64,000 bases of DNA from Sapria himalayana (lineage: Eukaryota > Streptophyta > Magnoliopsida > Malpighiales > Rafflesiaceae), in the NCBI GenBank assembly GCA_029783825.1, contig JAREIK010002641.1:229583-293582 (forward strand), read 5' to 3'. Position numbers and translations under genes: made by a program. Below are positions 37,381 to 49,537 of the stretch, piece by piece; position 1 is the first letter of the stretch; each line of letters starts with the position of its first letter. Below the pieces are notes generated by a model, which ran no database searches, was not told the DNA's origin, and saw nothing but the letters and a program-made list of their open reading frames with translations.

Positions 37381-40300
37381 ATGACCTCAGATTGTTAGTG
37401 GATGTATAGAAGGGTTATTAATGGTTTTTTGAATAAAGATTTTTTGACTTAGCTTGAAACTTTCATTAATTTTGCATGTAGACAATCGAGATTGATGGAT
37501 GGAAAAAAATTAAGTGTCCATGTAATCATCGTAAGTGTCAGAATATTTTTTTTCGTGATGCAAACACTACAAGATATCATTTGGATAAATATGGCTTTGT
37601 GCCAAATTATTTTGTTTGGATTTACCATGAGGAAAATACAATATCTCTGAATATTGATCAAAATGAAGGTATTGAATCATTTGCTTGAGGTGAAGAATCA
37701 TCAAACACATACCATAAAATGATCACGGAAGCTGCTGGTGCTGACTTCAATATGGATTACATGGATGAACCACCTAATCCTGAAGCTAAGAAATTTTATG
37801 AAATGCTTAAAGCTACAAATAAAGAGTTGTGGCCTGGTTGTAAAACACATTCGCAATTGTCACTTGTGGCTCGACTAATGAGCATAAAGTCAGAAAATCA
37901 TATGCCTGAGAAATTATTTGATCAGGTGACAGGACTGATGAAGGAGATTGTTCCGGATAATAATTTGATCACTAACAACTTTTACAACACTAAGAAGTTA
38001 CAATGAGGAATGGGTCTACCAGTGGAAAAAATTGATTGTTGTTTAAAAAATTGCATGTTATATTGGGGCTATGAAAGTGATTTAATTAGCTGTAAGTTTT
38101 GTGATCATCCTCGATTTAGGAAGACACCTCGTGTTGTAGGTACGCGATGAAAATTGAAGGTTGACTTTAAGAAGATGTATTATTTTTTATTATTTTCTCG
38201 ATTACAAAGACTATATGCATTAAATGCTACAACAAATGATATGAGGTGGCATTCCGAGCATGAGGTTGAAGAAGGGGTAATGCATCATCTATTAGAGTCA
38301 CTTGCTTGGAAGCATTTTAATTATATACATCAAGATTTTGCAGTAGAAAGTCGAAATGTGAGATTGAGTCTCTGCACAGATAGATTTCTGCCATTTGGGC
38401 AATCTGGACAATAGTATTCAACATAGCAAGTAATAGTGACACCTCATGATTTGCTTCCATTGTTGTGTATGAAGGAGCATATATGTTTTTGTTAATATTC
38501 ATTCTAGAGCCAAAAAAATACGAAAGACATGATTGATGTTTTCTTACAGCCTCTTATTGTAGAGTTAAATCATTTATGAGATGTTGGTGTGAATACATAT
38601 GATGTCTCAAAGAAGCAAAATTTCATTATGTGAGCAGCCCTTATGTGGACGGTAAGTGACTTTCATGCATATTCAATGTTGTCTCGCTGAAGTACTGCAG
38701 GATGATTCGCATGCCAATATTGTATGACAAATTCTGATGCATTTACCCTCAAATTTAGTAGTAAATAGTCATGGTTTGATTACTATCATAAGTTTCTACC
38801 TAGGAATCATCCATTCCGATGAAATAGAACTGCATTTTAAAAAATTAAAACTGTGATGATAGTTGCATTAGCAGTTCGTTCAGGAGATGATATTATTACA
38901 GAGATTCATAGTTTGGCGTTTAAGAAGGTAATTGAAAAGGATGCAACTGGAAGTAATGGACCAATAGACAAATTATTTGCCCGGAGGAAACGTAGTATAT
39001 TTTGGGACTTGCCCTATTGGTAGTCCAATTTAATTCGTCATAACTTAGATGTAATGCATATTGAAAAAAATGTTGTTGATAATGTTTTCAACACTGTCCT
39101 TAATGTAGGTAGAAAAATAAAAGAGACTTTAAAATCAAAACAAGAGCTGAATGATTACTGTCGGCATCCTGAATTGAAACTAAATGAGAAAATAAGAAAA
39201 TTGGACACTATTGAAAGATTTTTACACACTTGATAAAAAGGCAAGACATATATAGTGTGAATGGGTTAAAAATTTGAAATTATCTGATGGATATGTTTCA
39301 AATATGGGTAGATGCATGGATATAAAGAATCTTAAAATATTTGGAATGGGAAGTCATGACTATCATGTATTTATGCAGAGATTAATATCAATTGCATTCC
39401 GTTAATTACTTCCACTAAGTGTTTGGAAGGTCATTACAGAACTTAGTTTATTTTTCAAACAGCTAACTACAACCACAATAAAAATAGATGACATGGTGAG
39501 GTTGGAGAATGACATTCCACTTATTATTTGTAAGCTTGAACGGATATTCCCACCGAATTTTTTTGACTCAATGGAGCATTTTTCGATCCATTTGGCATAT
39601 GAAGCAAGGATTGCAGGGCCAGTGCAATTCAGGTGGTTGTATCTTTTTGAGAGGTAAATGCATATAATTTGATGTGTTTTATTATTTCGTACTTAAAGTA
39701 ATATTGTAATTAAATAAAATTGAAACTTAACATTGTGGTTGTAGGTATCTTCGTAAGTTGAAATTGAATGTTAGAAATAAGACAAAAGTTGAAGGTTCAA
39801 TTTGCAATGCATATTTAGTCGAAGAGGCATCATCATTTTGTTCTTATTATTTTGTTGATCTTTAAAATACAAAGAGTAGAAATGTGCCGTAGAATTATGA
39901 AGGACATGTGTTGGTAGAAGATGATTTTGTGGACAAACTATTTATCTTCAAGCACCCTAGAAGAGCATTTGGAAGAGCAATGAAAAGATGTATGACAGAT
40001 GAAGAGTACAAAGCAACTTGAAGCTATGTTTTACTTAATTATGAGGAGGTTGCACCGTACATTGAGAATGTATACACAAAATGGTTGCAAGTTTAATCAT
40101 AGTTTAATTTTATCTTTAATAGGAATTATTAAAAATTGATATACATTTTTCTCTCTCTTTTTATATTTATGAAGTATTTATGTTGAGCAGTTAAAATATA
40201 GGCAACCAGCAATTTCTAGCAATGATGTCGATTATATGCTAGAAACTGAATTTGCGAATTGGTTCAAAAATTATGTGAGAATTAATAAGTTTTAAATTTT

Positions 40301-41059
40301 TGAATTATTTAATTTATTATTATCTTTTATTTGTTAATATCAATTTTTAAATTTATGTCACAAGCAATTGATCATTCAAATGGAGATTCAAATATTTTTA
40401 TTTAGAATTTAAGTAAAGGCTCGTTTCGATATGTGACAACGTACCCTGAGTATTTTGTTAATGAATATAAATTTCACACAATCAGGCACAGTTCTTCTAA
40501 AATAACAATGAATCATGCTGTATGCATTAAAGGCACAAGATATGGTGTAGATTAGATTGATTATTATGGTTAGCTTAAAAAAGTTATTGAGTTGGAGTAT
40601 CCTAGACTCAAAAATAATAGGATTGTATTCTTTAAGTGCTAGTGGTTTGATCCTACACCAAATGTGGTCACAAAGATTTATTCGGATTATAAGCTAGTGG
40701 ATGTTAATCATAAACATAGATATAATCGATATGGGCCATTTATTATGGTAGTTAAAGCCACTCAGGTATACTATTGTACATATCCGAGTTTATCTTGTGA
40801 AAAGAGAGATTGATGGGGAATTTGCAAGATCAAAGCTCGATCAAAATTTGAAGTATCAACATCGCAACAAAGAAGTGCAGACTTAGAAATTGCACCAGCA
40901 TTCCAGGAAGATAACATAAATAATATTGAACCTTTGAATCTAGATGAATATCCAGAAAATTTATGTCAATTTCTATCTGAAGATGAGTTAGAAATTCTAT
41001 CGAATTCATATGAAATATCAGAATATCCATTAGAGGATGTCAGTGATACCAATAATTAA
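37381..41059 (+). pseudogene. CACTA transposase Tnp2, multiply disrupted
   Basis: Tnp2 catalyses excision and insertion of CACTA elements. ATG at 37381 opens MTSDC-stop-WMYRR, the transposase-associated domain, with CPCNHRKCQN and YGFVPNYFVWIYHEE. Then ADFNMDYMDEPPNPEAKKFY, KTHSQLSLVARLMSIK, KCxxY-like YWGYESDLISCKFCDHPRF, TTNDMRWHSEH and the DDE-type core: WFDYYHKFLP, PIDKLFARRKRSIFWDLPYW, and NLDVMHIEKNVVDNVF. The DUF4218 part shows MGSHDYHVFMQRLI, LSVWKVITELSLFFKQL and IICKLERIFPPNFFDSMEH (about 39350-39590); DUF4216 includes TYPEYFVNEYKFHT (about 40440). A likely intron is 39654-39744 (GTAAAT...TTGTAG), restoring REYL-type reading as ER-YLRKLK. More than fifteen in-frame stops and some frameshifts; TAA at 41057. 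Confidence 0.93.
39654..39744 (+). other. Intron of the Tnp2 pseudogene
   Basis: 91 bases, starting GTAAATG and ending TTGTAG. Splicing joins FE-AG to G-TATCTTCG and restores the frame FERYLRKLK, as in intact Tnp2 proteins. Confidence 0.75.
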
Positions 41060-41200
41060 ATTGTTATAATTTTATTTTAAATTTAAACTATCAAAAATGA
41101 TTTATATTTTGTTGAAATCTATCGGTGTGTTTTATTAGAAAATGCATGCTTGTTCATCATATCTCTATTTTTAGTTCTTTGTTTTATTTTGTACAACAGA

Positions 41201-41310
41201 TGACACCTAAAGGATGTGGCCATATAGGAGGTGGATGTGGACACAGAAATGAACCAAATTCATCTAGTATGTTTCATCATGTTGTAAAATCTATTTTTAT
41301 GTGACATCAT
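41201..41310 (+). pseudogene. Possible start of the second CACTA gene
   Basis: Downstream of Tnp2, ATG at 41201 opens MTPKGCGHIGGGCGHRNEPN and SSS before a stop. Glycine-rich starts of the form MxPRGRGRGRG are common in the second (TNPA-like) gene of plant CACTA elements, so this may be its decayed first exon. The rest of that gene was not found in this copy; only the trinucleotide tract follows. Confidence 0.4.
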
Positions 41311-41324
41311 GTTTTATAATTAGC

Positions 41325-41470
41325 AGCACCGGCAGTGGGGGTAGCGGCGGCAGCCACCTCGGTGGCTAGCATCGGCAACGACGATAACGGTAGTGGTATT
41401 GGCAGTGAGGATGCAATAGTAGTAGCGGCAGGAGTGACATCAAGAGTAGTAGCAACAGCACCAAATGAGA
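41325..41470 (+). repeat. GC-rich trinucleotide tract in CACTA
   Basis: Degenerate GCA/GGC/GTA-type triplets (for example GGTAGCGGCGGCAGCCACC), which stand out strongly from the AT-rich surroundings. It ends GATATATACATACG and runs into the ACATATATACT minisatellite. The same order occurs on the minus strand at 63000-62735. Confidence 0.8.
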
Positions 41471-41680
41471 TATATACATACGGATAAAGCCAGTATATAC
41501 GTACATATAATACTGTAGTATTTTATGTACGTATATACTGAGTATATTTGTACTCAATTTATACATACACATAATACTATTATTTTTATGTACATATACT
41601 ACAATAATATATGTATGAGTGAAATGCTTGTATATATTTACAATTATACTGTAGGATTATATATGTATAAAAACATATCT
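41471..41680. repeat. Palindromic ATATACTGAGTATAT minisatellite, copy in element d
   Basis: Units of TATATACGTACATATAATAC and ATATACTGAGTATAT. Each unit is nearly its own reverse complement. It is short here and much longer in the relative at 49110-49900. Confidence 0.75.
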
Positions 41681-42100
41681 TTGATTTAATTTGACTAAGT
41701 TGTTTAAATTTCTTATAAATATGATATCGCTTTGTTCCTCATACAAAACTTCTATAAGTGATAGGATTTTTCACTAGACATTACGTGCCATGACTCGGAC
41801 AACTTTGTCATAGTAGAAAAATAATGATAGGAGGAGTAGAAGGAGAGAAAGCAACGTCAATGAATGTATATATTATACTTTATGCACTGTCACAAGATGC
41901 ATTGATGAATAAGATGAAATAAAAGTTTGCTATTTTTTTTTGTTTCAATTATGTCAAATATTGAATTTGAATAAGATATTAAATGATTTTATTTTTTGTT
42001 TAGTATTAATTATTTATAGTTTCAGATTTTATTCAATTTGATATAAAAATATTAAATTATTTAATTAAAAAATTTTAAAATAAATTTAATTCTGAAATTA
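41681..42100 (+). other. CACTA 3' internal sequence shared with the other copies
   Basis: Non-coding. GTGATAGGATTTTTCACTAG, GACTCGGACAACTTTGTC, ATTATACTTTATGCACTG and GCATTGATGAATAAGATG align with 49990-50170 and, reverse-complemented, with 62310-62480. It defines the three copies as one family. Confidence 0.8.
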
Positions 42101-42565
42101 TTTTTGAAATTAAAATAGCTAGGTAAAAACCTCTTTCTAAATTAGCAAGGGAAAAATCCTTTTCTAATTTAGCTAGGGAATTTTACCTAGCTAATATAAC
42201 TAGGGAAATATTAAAATTAGCAATGGATTTTCCATCGCTAAATTTATTTAGCTAGGGACTATATCCGTCGCTACAATTTATAGACCAACACTTTAGCTAA
42301 GGAATCATCCATCGTTATTTTTGTTTAGTGACAGATAATCTCATTTACCTTGCTAATGTAGCTAGGGAATTTATCTTTTTTAGCAAGTTATTTTTCCGTT
42401 GCTAAGTATTTAGCTAGTGACATTTTCATCGCTAAAATTTAGCAATAATAACTTAAGATAAAGAACTGATCCGTCGGTAATCTGTCGTTATATCCCGTTT
42501 AGTGGCGGAAACTACCCATTTAACTAGGGAATTATCTCTAGCTATATAAGATTTTTCTTGTAGTG
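42101..42565 (+). repeat. CACTA right subterminal repeats and terminus
   Basis: Repeats of TTAGCTAGGGAA, TAGCAAGGGA and ATCCGTCGCTA words in both senses, ending in TTTTTCTTGTAGTG at 42552-42565. Flanked by TTT, matching the bases before the outer left end. Confidence 0.9.
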
Positions 42566-43367
42566 TTTGACTATCTATCTATCTTTTGGGATATGTATAT
42601 GTATCTATCTCTCTAAATGTCTATCTACTATCTACCTATCTAACTACCTACCTATCTATATATCTATCTACTATCGATATATCAATTTATAAATCTTTTT
42701 GTGTCTGTCTATTTGTCTATTTTTCTTTTTGTCTGTCTGTCTACCTATCTATCTAACTATATTCAATCTATTTGTGTGTTTATCTATCTCTCTATTTGTC
42801 TCTATGTCTACTTGTGTATCTATCTATATATCATTATATCAATCAATCTATCTATCAATCTATCTATCTTTATATTTATCAATCTATCTATCTATATATC
42901 TATCTATCTATATATCTATCTATCTATATATCTATCTATCAAAATATCTATCTATTTTTCTATCTGTCTGTCTATCTGACTATCTGTCTATCTATCTTTC
43001 TGTCTATTTTTTGAGCTATCTTTATGTCTATCTATTCATCTGTCTAACTATCTATCTATCTATTTATATGTTGATCTATCTCTCTATTTGTCAATTTGTC
43101 TATCTACATTATATCTATCTCTCTATCTGTCCATCTATCTATATATCTATCTTTATATCTGCCTATATGTCTACGTGACTATTTATCTATCTATGTGTCT
43201 ATTTTTCTATCTATCTATATGGTCTCTCGATCTATCTCTCTATCTATATATCTATTTATCGATATATATCTTTATCTATCTATTTGTCAATCTGTCTATC
43301 TGTATATATGTTTAACTACCTATCTGTCATTCTATCTATCTACCTATATATATATATCTATCTATTT
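42566..43367 (+). repeat. Degenerate TATC/GATA array, block 5
   Basis: An 800-base island of the array between two CACTA-family insertions, same sense as all others. It contains the word TATATGGTCTCTCGATC near 43217, a variant of a phrase found in blocks 1-4. Confidence 0.95.
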
Positions 43368-44056
43368 TAATGTTTTGATAATAATAAAGAAAAACATTTT
43401 TGGAATTTTAATATCTTCAAAAACACTTTCTTATTGTCCAATAGACAACTCTAACTCTCGCCAAATGCCTTAGCCTCTCTCTCCTGGCACATATACAACA
43501 TAAACTAATAGTAGAGTAAGTGATATTTCCTTCAAGCTGTAAGTTTCATATTGATTTGAGGTACTTTTTCTACCCTAACTTTTCATCGATTATCTTAATG
43601 CAGAAGTGTGTGTTTGGATTCTTCTATTTTTTTTTCAAATTTCTTCTTCTACCCTCATTATTACCGTATATTATAAACAATACTTCATTAATCACCATGG
43701 TATGTTTGGATTACTTATACACACTGATTCGTATACATAGTTAATGCATGTGTGATATAATGCATTCTCATTGTGTGGATGTTGATGTTGCATAGTAGGT
43801 ATGGTATGCAGGCTTGATATCCATGTTTTTTGCCACTCAGACAAGCTTGTGGTTTTGTATTTTAATCACAAAATGGGTGTCGTGTTTCTGGTGAGCAATG
43901 TGTATAAAACAACGTATTTAATATTTGCATAATAAATTATGTAAATATGGTGATCCCAAGATTAATAACACATTAATATATATAAGTGTATTTTACTAAT
44001 GTATAATTATAAAAACAATATACATAACTATATATAAATATAATAACATATATTTA

Positions 44057-44101
<45 letters not shown>

Positions 44102-45860
44102 ACTAATTATAAATGTATTTAACAATATGCATGTCAGCATATAACTAGATATAAATGTATCTATCTACATCAATACCTATACATAACTATATGTCTAAAT
44201 ACATATAATTACATGAAAAACTATATATAACTACATATATGTAACTATATGTTTAACTATATATGTATATCTATTTATAAATATTTGTATAACTATATGT
44301 GTAATTCTTTATAACTATATTTTCAACAAAATATACCATATGTATAATAATATATAACTATATATAATTGTATTTTACTATATGTATAACTATAAAAATG
44401 GTATATATAACTATATATTTAACTACATACATATTTATAACTATATGTATAATTAAATATAATTATATATAAATCTATTTATAATTAAATATAATTATAT
44501 ATAAATCTATTTATAACTAAATATACTAAAAGTATACGAACATATAACTATAAATTATTTTTTTTTACTATTATTATTATAAAAACATTATACATAACTA
44601 TAATAATTTTCATTATTTTCAATCCTTGTCAATAGTACCAAAAACTTATTTATTATTTCAAATAGTAATGTAAAATTTAAATATATCACACGAGTATACA
44701 TGGGCAATACATAATGTAAAAAAAACTAACATCAGCAAAGTAAGTAAAAATGTTAAAAGTAACCAAGTAAAAATGAAGTTATGAATAACAAGAAAATTCT
44801 AGGATATAACAAAAGTAACAAATAAGGTAATAAGTAAATAACATTTTTATAATGGACTACACTATAATTGATGATTTCCTTTAAGTTGTTTTTTCAATTT
44901 AATTAGTAAAAATTCTCAATAAACCATATTTCAAATTTCGCATGCATTTATTTTTCAAGTCTAACATGCTTCTTAAATGTTATATCTAAATTAAATAGAT
45001 TACTTTGTGAATATAGTAAAAATAACATGATAAGTAGATGTCCTTTAGGATTTGCAAAGAAATAATATTATATTCTTATATTACTTATAAATCAATAATA
45101 TTAACTTTAGTATTAAAATTATTAAATATGCATCAACCTACATTGGTCTACAAATTTAACCTTTCAAGAATTATATTGGTATTATATAGGATTAATATTG
45201 ACCAAATAAAAGCAAAAAATAAATAATAAAAATAATTCAATGAATGAAATTTTTTTTTAAAGTTAATTTTGAAAATGCACATCTTAAAATTTACACTAAC
45301 CCTAGCAAACATGAATTTAGCCCTTTTTTAGATTCATGTTGATGTAAGTTTTTGTCTGATTCATTGTTTAACAAAAATAATTAAATGAAAAAATATTACA
45401 AAGCATTCTAATTAATAACAAGAAAAGAAATAAATATAGAAAAGAAAACTACAATATGCATGAGTTAGTTTGTGAGCTACATCTTTTTCCTCACAACTCA
45501 TCTTTGTAACCACTTTTTTACCTTTTTATCTATATCTTCTTACTTTTTTCTTTGCATACAATGTTTTGTATCTTCTCCAACTTATCATTTTCAAAAAACT
45601 ACAATAAGTTTTCAAAAACTCTTCTGTGTGTTTTCCTCTTATGGAACTTCAGTAGTTAAGACTTTTTATGTTTTTCCAAAAAGTAGTTTTTGAAACTTCT
45701 CTTTTACTAATGGTTCTTGCAAAAAACTCTCCCATAAGGCTTAACTTCCTTTGAACTTGTTCTTGGTTGTGTATACTATATCAAAACATAGAGGTAAAAT
45801 GAGGATATCTATTAGTTTTTATAAAAAAAAATACTCCAATGCATTCTCATAATATCTTAT
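43368..45860. other. Internal sequence of the damaged CACTA copy
   Basis: AT-rich and without a credible gene. It includes ATAACTATATATAAAT-type arrays at 43970-44540 and a (CA)n run at 44060-44092. Open stretches at 43520-43744 and 45472-45693 have no features I recognise; the latter may lie in the decayed gypsy sequence read on the other strand. Confidence 0.55.
44060..44092. repeat. (CA)n microsatellite
   Basis: Pure CA dinucleotide run. Shorter runs occur at 45859-45879 and 48271-48303. Confidence 0.9.
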
Positions 45861-45884
45861 ACACACACACACACACACAAACCA

Positions 45885-46050
45885 ATTTATTTATGGAAAA
45901 CATTAATTTGGTAGGTATAAAATGAGCTAATTTGGTTAATCAATCAATAATCACCCAACTAATATGATTACCTTTTAAGGTCCTCGATAATCTCATCACA
46001 AAGTCAATGATAATATGCTGCAAATTATTATCTATTGGGAATTGTTATTA
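45885..46050 (-). pseudogene. Ty3/gypsy integrase fragment
   Basis: The minus strand reads IPIDNNLQHIIIDFVMRLSR, then TLKGNHISWVIID-stop-LTKLAHFIPTKLM. This matches the integrase core of gypsy retrotransposons (H-I-x-M-D-F-V-x-x-L-P-R-T, W-V-I-x-D-R-L-T-K-x-A-H-F). The Asp of IDFV corresponds to the first catalytic Asp. The stop replaces Arg (CGA to TGA), and a Trp is now Leu. Only a short part of the polyprotein can be seen; the sequence on either side is too decayed to assign, and no LTRs were found. Confidence 0.78.
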
Positions 46051-46469
46051 TCACATATTGAGTTTTCTTATAATAATTCCAAAAATTAAAACTATTAGCA
46101 ATATCTTATTTAACAAATAGGTATAAGTAGACTGGTTTTGCATCAATTATGTATAGTTTTGTGATAACAAGTTAACAAATATTTATAAAAATTTAATAAT
46201 TTTTTTTAGTGATAGCAAGTTAACAAATAGGTATAAGAACAATGGTTAAAATTTTTCAAAGATAAACCACAAAATAATAAATTATCAATGGTTTTGCATC
46301 AATTTGGTGAGTATGCTAACTAGATTAATCGACTAGGATATAAAGATAATTCAACCACTTTCATTGTAGTGTGATTGTGTCCATATTTGGAAGAAAATAA
46401 ACAACTTCATATTGAATCCTAAAACAACCAAAAGAGAATAATAGAGATCAAGGCTCAGATACTGCTCTA

Positions 46470-46861
46470 GGAATAACATATAACTATAAAAAATGGTATC
46501 TTACTAAATGTGTAACTATAAAAACGTTATACATAACTATATTTAAATATATAATTTACAACATATATTTTAATATACGTTTTTATATATTAATATATAA
46601 AAATGTATTTTACAATATCTATATCTATACATAACTATATGTATTAATATATAAAATTATATGAAAAAATAGATATACCTACATGTATAAATATATGTAT
46701 AAGTATATGCGTCGAACTATATATAAATATTTGTATAACTATATAAAACTCTCTATAATTAAATTTAACTATATATGTAACTATCTATACATATATGTAA
46801 ATCTATATATTTGTTTATAACTTTGTATACATTTATGTATAACTACATATACCTACTTGTA

Positions 46862-46912
<51 letters not shown>

Positions 46913-46960
46913 CTTTATGTTTAACTATATATAATTATTTATAACTACATATACTATATG
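46470..46960. repeat. AT-rich array with long (TA)n
   Basis: ATAACTATATATAAATAT words like those at 34840-36445, with a pure (TA)n run at about 46866-46909. Confidence 0.85.
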
Positions 46961-47194
46961 TTTTCATATACAAATTATTAAATATTCATAAAGAGCACAA
47001 TTTCTCATATTTTTTGAAAATTAAAATTTGGAAATGAAAATTATCTCTCTTATATTTTTCTGTCTATAAACAAAATTAAAAATTCAAGTTCATGATAATT
47101 TATATAAAAAATATATTTTCCACTATAGTACATATAGTCGAAAAAAACACAAATGGTGTTAAAGTACATTAAAACCACTAAGGTTTTGAGGATA

Positions 47195-47297
47195 GTTAAT
47201 GTGTGTGTGTGTGTGTGTGTTTGTGTGTGTTTCAGGTTGAAAACTATAATGTTTTTAAAAAATATTCAAACATATGTACACACACACACACATATAT

Positions 47298-47348
<51 letters not shown>

Positions 47349-47690
47349 CATACATAAAAATACTTACATACATATATATTCATACATACATACATATATA
47401 TACATACATACATACATATATATACATACATACATATGTATATACACACACATACATATATACATACATACATATATACATATATAAATATATACGTACA
47501 TACATACATATATATATATATATATACATATATACATACATATTTATACATACATACATATATACTATATACTTACATATATATATGATATATACATACA
47601 TACATATATGATATATACATACATACATATATACTATATACTTACATACACACACACATATATATATATACATACATATATGCTATATAT
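47195..47690. repeat. (GT)n and degenerate TACA/TATA array
   Basis: A (GT)n run at 47199-47230 is followed by CATACATACATATATATACA words up to about 47690. Open frames on both strands here encode Tyr-Ile-Thr-His or Tyr-Val-Cys repeats and are compositional. Confidence 0.9.
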
Positions 47691-49110
47691 ATATATTTAT
47701 AATTTATATGTATATAGTGACAATAAATCTGATGAACATTTATAGTATACAAAAATTGAAATATTTTATTTTTAAACATTTTTTACTAAACATGAAAACG
47801 AGTTATTTTTTTGTAAATATTTTATAATTAATATACCAAAGCACATATGGTGGAGCATATAAAGGCCCAGAATGAAATATTTTATGAGCCAATAACATTT
47901 GTGATTTCTACTATACATGATATTAATAATAATAAAACAAGTTATCATTTTGATTTAAATGATGAGAAAAATTATTATAAATTTTTTGATATGAATTTAT
48001 ATTTGTGTATGAATATTTCAGTTTATTGCCCACACCTTATCACATTATAATAAGTGCAACATCTATGGTGCATATTACATACAATATAGGATTGATTAGA
48101 TGTTGCACTCAAACCACAGATACATTTACAAAAGGAACAAATGAGTAATAACACTTTTTTAGCATCAAACTTGCAATTTCCACCAATGAACCTTTGCCAC
48201 TTGTCTAAATTCATAAAAACATTTTAACTCCCACAATAGGATACCATATATACAAATCTAGAACTTATCCACACACACACACATGCACACACACACACAC
48301 ACAAAATAGAGGAAGAGGAATTGTACAAAGCAAACATATGAACATGAGAAGCTAATGGTGGTAATGTATAGTAGATTACTACTTTGCCTTCAATCATTTT
48401 ACTATATCTTTACCATATATATGCTTCCAAAAGCACTGTGTTTCATAGGATTAGAGAATCAATATCTCAGATTATGAAATACATATAATTACTTGAGTAG
48501 CTAATGATATACTTGTAAAATATATAGCTTTCTTGAATAATGCACGAGACTAAGAAAACCTTAGGGAGACTACAAGTGGTTCATCATTGGAGGTATCATA
48601 TATCTTTATTCTAGTTTTGTTCTTTGTTTTGTCGATTAGCCTAATAATGAATCTTTGCAGGTCATCTGATGTAAGACACACAAAAAAATTCTGATTCAAA
48701 GCCTTTAGACATTGCTACAGATTGCTGAAACATTTTATTATTGCAATCTCTTTCTCTCTAAACATCATCGTTTGACATCTTTTAGATATTTGTTGAAGTT
48801 GTATGACTATCAACTCATATTTGTGTTTGTTCATGTCTATAATTACTGTTTTTATATATTTGTGAATATGTTTGTGTATACCTAAATATTTTAGATAGAT
48901 TTTTAGCCTATAATAGCTATGTAAAAGGTTTGGCTGGTACTACTAGTGCTGGGAACATCACCTTAGCTTCTAAGCTGTGAGATGGATGAAAAAATTATGG
49001 TAGCACGTAAATGCAGGTTTATTCTTGACACTCTTATTTCATGCAGATCTACATCCTGTGCATTGCATTTTTTTTTCATTTTTTTCTTTGTTTCTTTTAG
49101 GTTTTCTTGT
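47691..49110. other. Internal sequence, no gene recognised
   Basis: Mixed AT-rich DNA. A 63-codon minus-strand frame at 48023-48214 (MNLDKWQRFIGG, then CSFCKCICG) has Cys-rich spacing but no family I can name. The stretch 48990-49040 (AGGTTTATTCTTGACAC) matches the far right of the window in reverse (63940-63965), showing it is part of the CACTA family's internal sequence. Confidence 0.55.
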
Positions 49111-49118
49111 AGTATATA

Positions 49119-49175
<57 letters not shown>

Positions 49176-49500
49176 CAGTATATATACGTGTAGATATACT
49201 ATAGTATATAAGTACCTATATACTAAAGTATATACGTACATATATACTGTAGTATATAAGTATGTATATACTGAGTATATATGAATGTATATACTAAGTA
49301 TATATGTATGTATATACTGAGTATATATGTACATATAATACTACAGTATATATGTACTTATATACTCAGTATATCTACATATATATTATAGTATATATAC
49401 ATATATATTCAGTATATAAGTACATATGATTATGCAGAATTATGCATACATATATACATAGTATATATGTACTCAGTATATATGTACATATAATTCCACA

Positions 49501-49537
<37 letters not shown>

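Larger units (their letters stand above)
27933..42565 (+). mobile_element. Composite CACTA (En/Spm) transposon
   Basis: The left end reads CACTATAATAAAATATCG and the right end TTTTTCTTGTAGTG, an inverted pair of CACTA termini with some decay on the left. The bases TTT flank both ends (27930-27932 and 42566-42568), a 3-bp target duplication as CACTA elements make. Removing the element joins CTATCTATTT to GACTATCTATC, a phrase found elsewhere in the array. Inside are left subterminal repeats, Mutator-like and possible hAT remnants, a second CACTA 5' end at 33331, AT-rich internal arrays, a broken Tnp2 gene, a short possible second-gene start, and right subterminal repeats. At 14.6 kb it is long but within the known range. 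Because of the internal end at 33331 it may be two elements, one inside or joined to the other. Confidence 0.82.

Noticed and set aside
37568..37579. CACTACAAG inside the Tnp2 coding region as another CACTA terminus
   Set aside because: It encodes part of the conserved transposase-associated domain and is not followed by subterminal repeats.
47255..47673. Open frames on both strands in the TACA/TATA array as coding
   Set aside because: Low-complexity Tyr-Ile-Thr-His or Tyr-Val-Cys chains, present on both strands because of a short repeat unit.
48023..48214. A 63-codon minus-strand Cys-rich frame as a small secreted protein
   Set aside because: No signal peptide or known cysteine pattern, and it lies in non-coding sequence of a CACTA relative.
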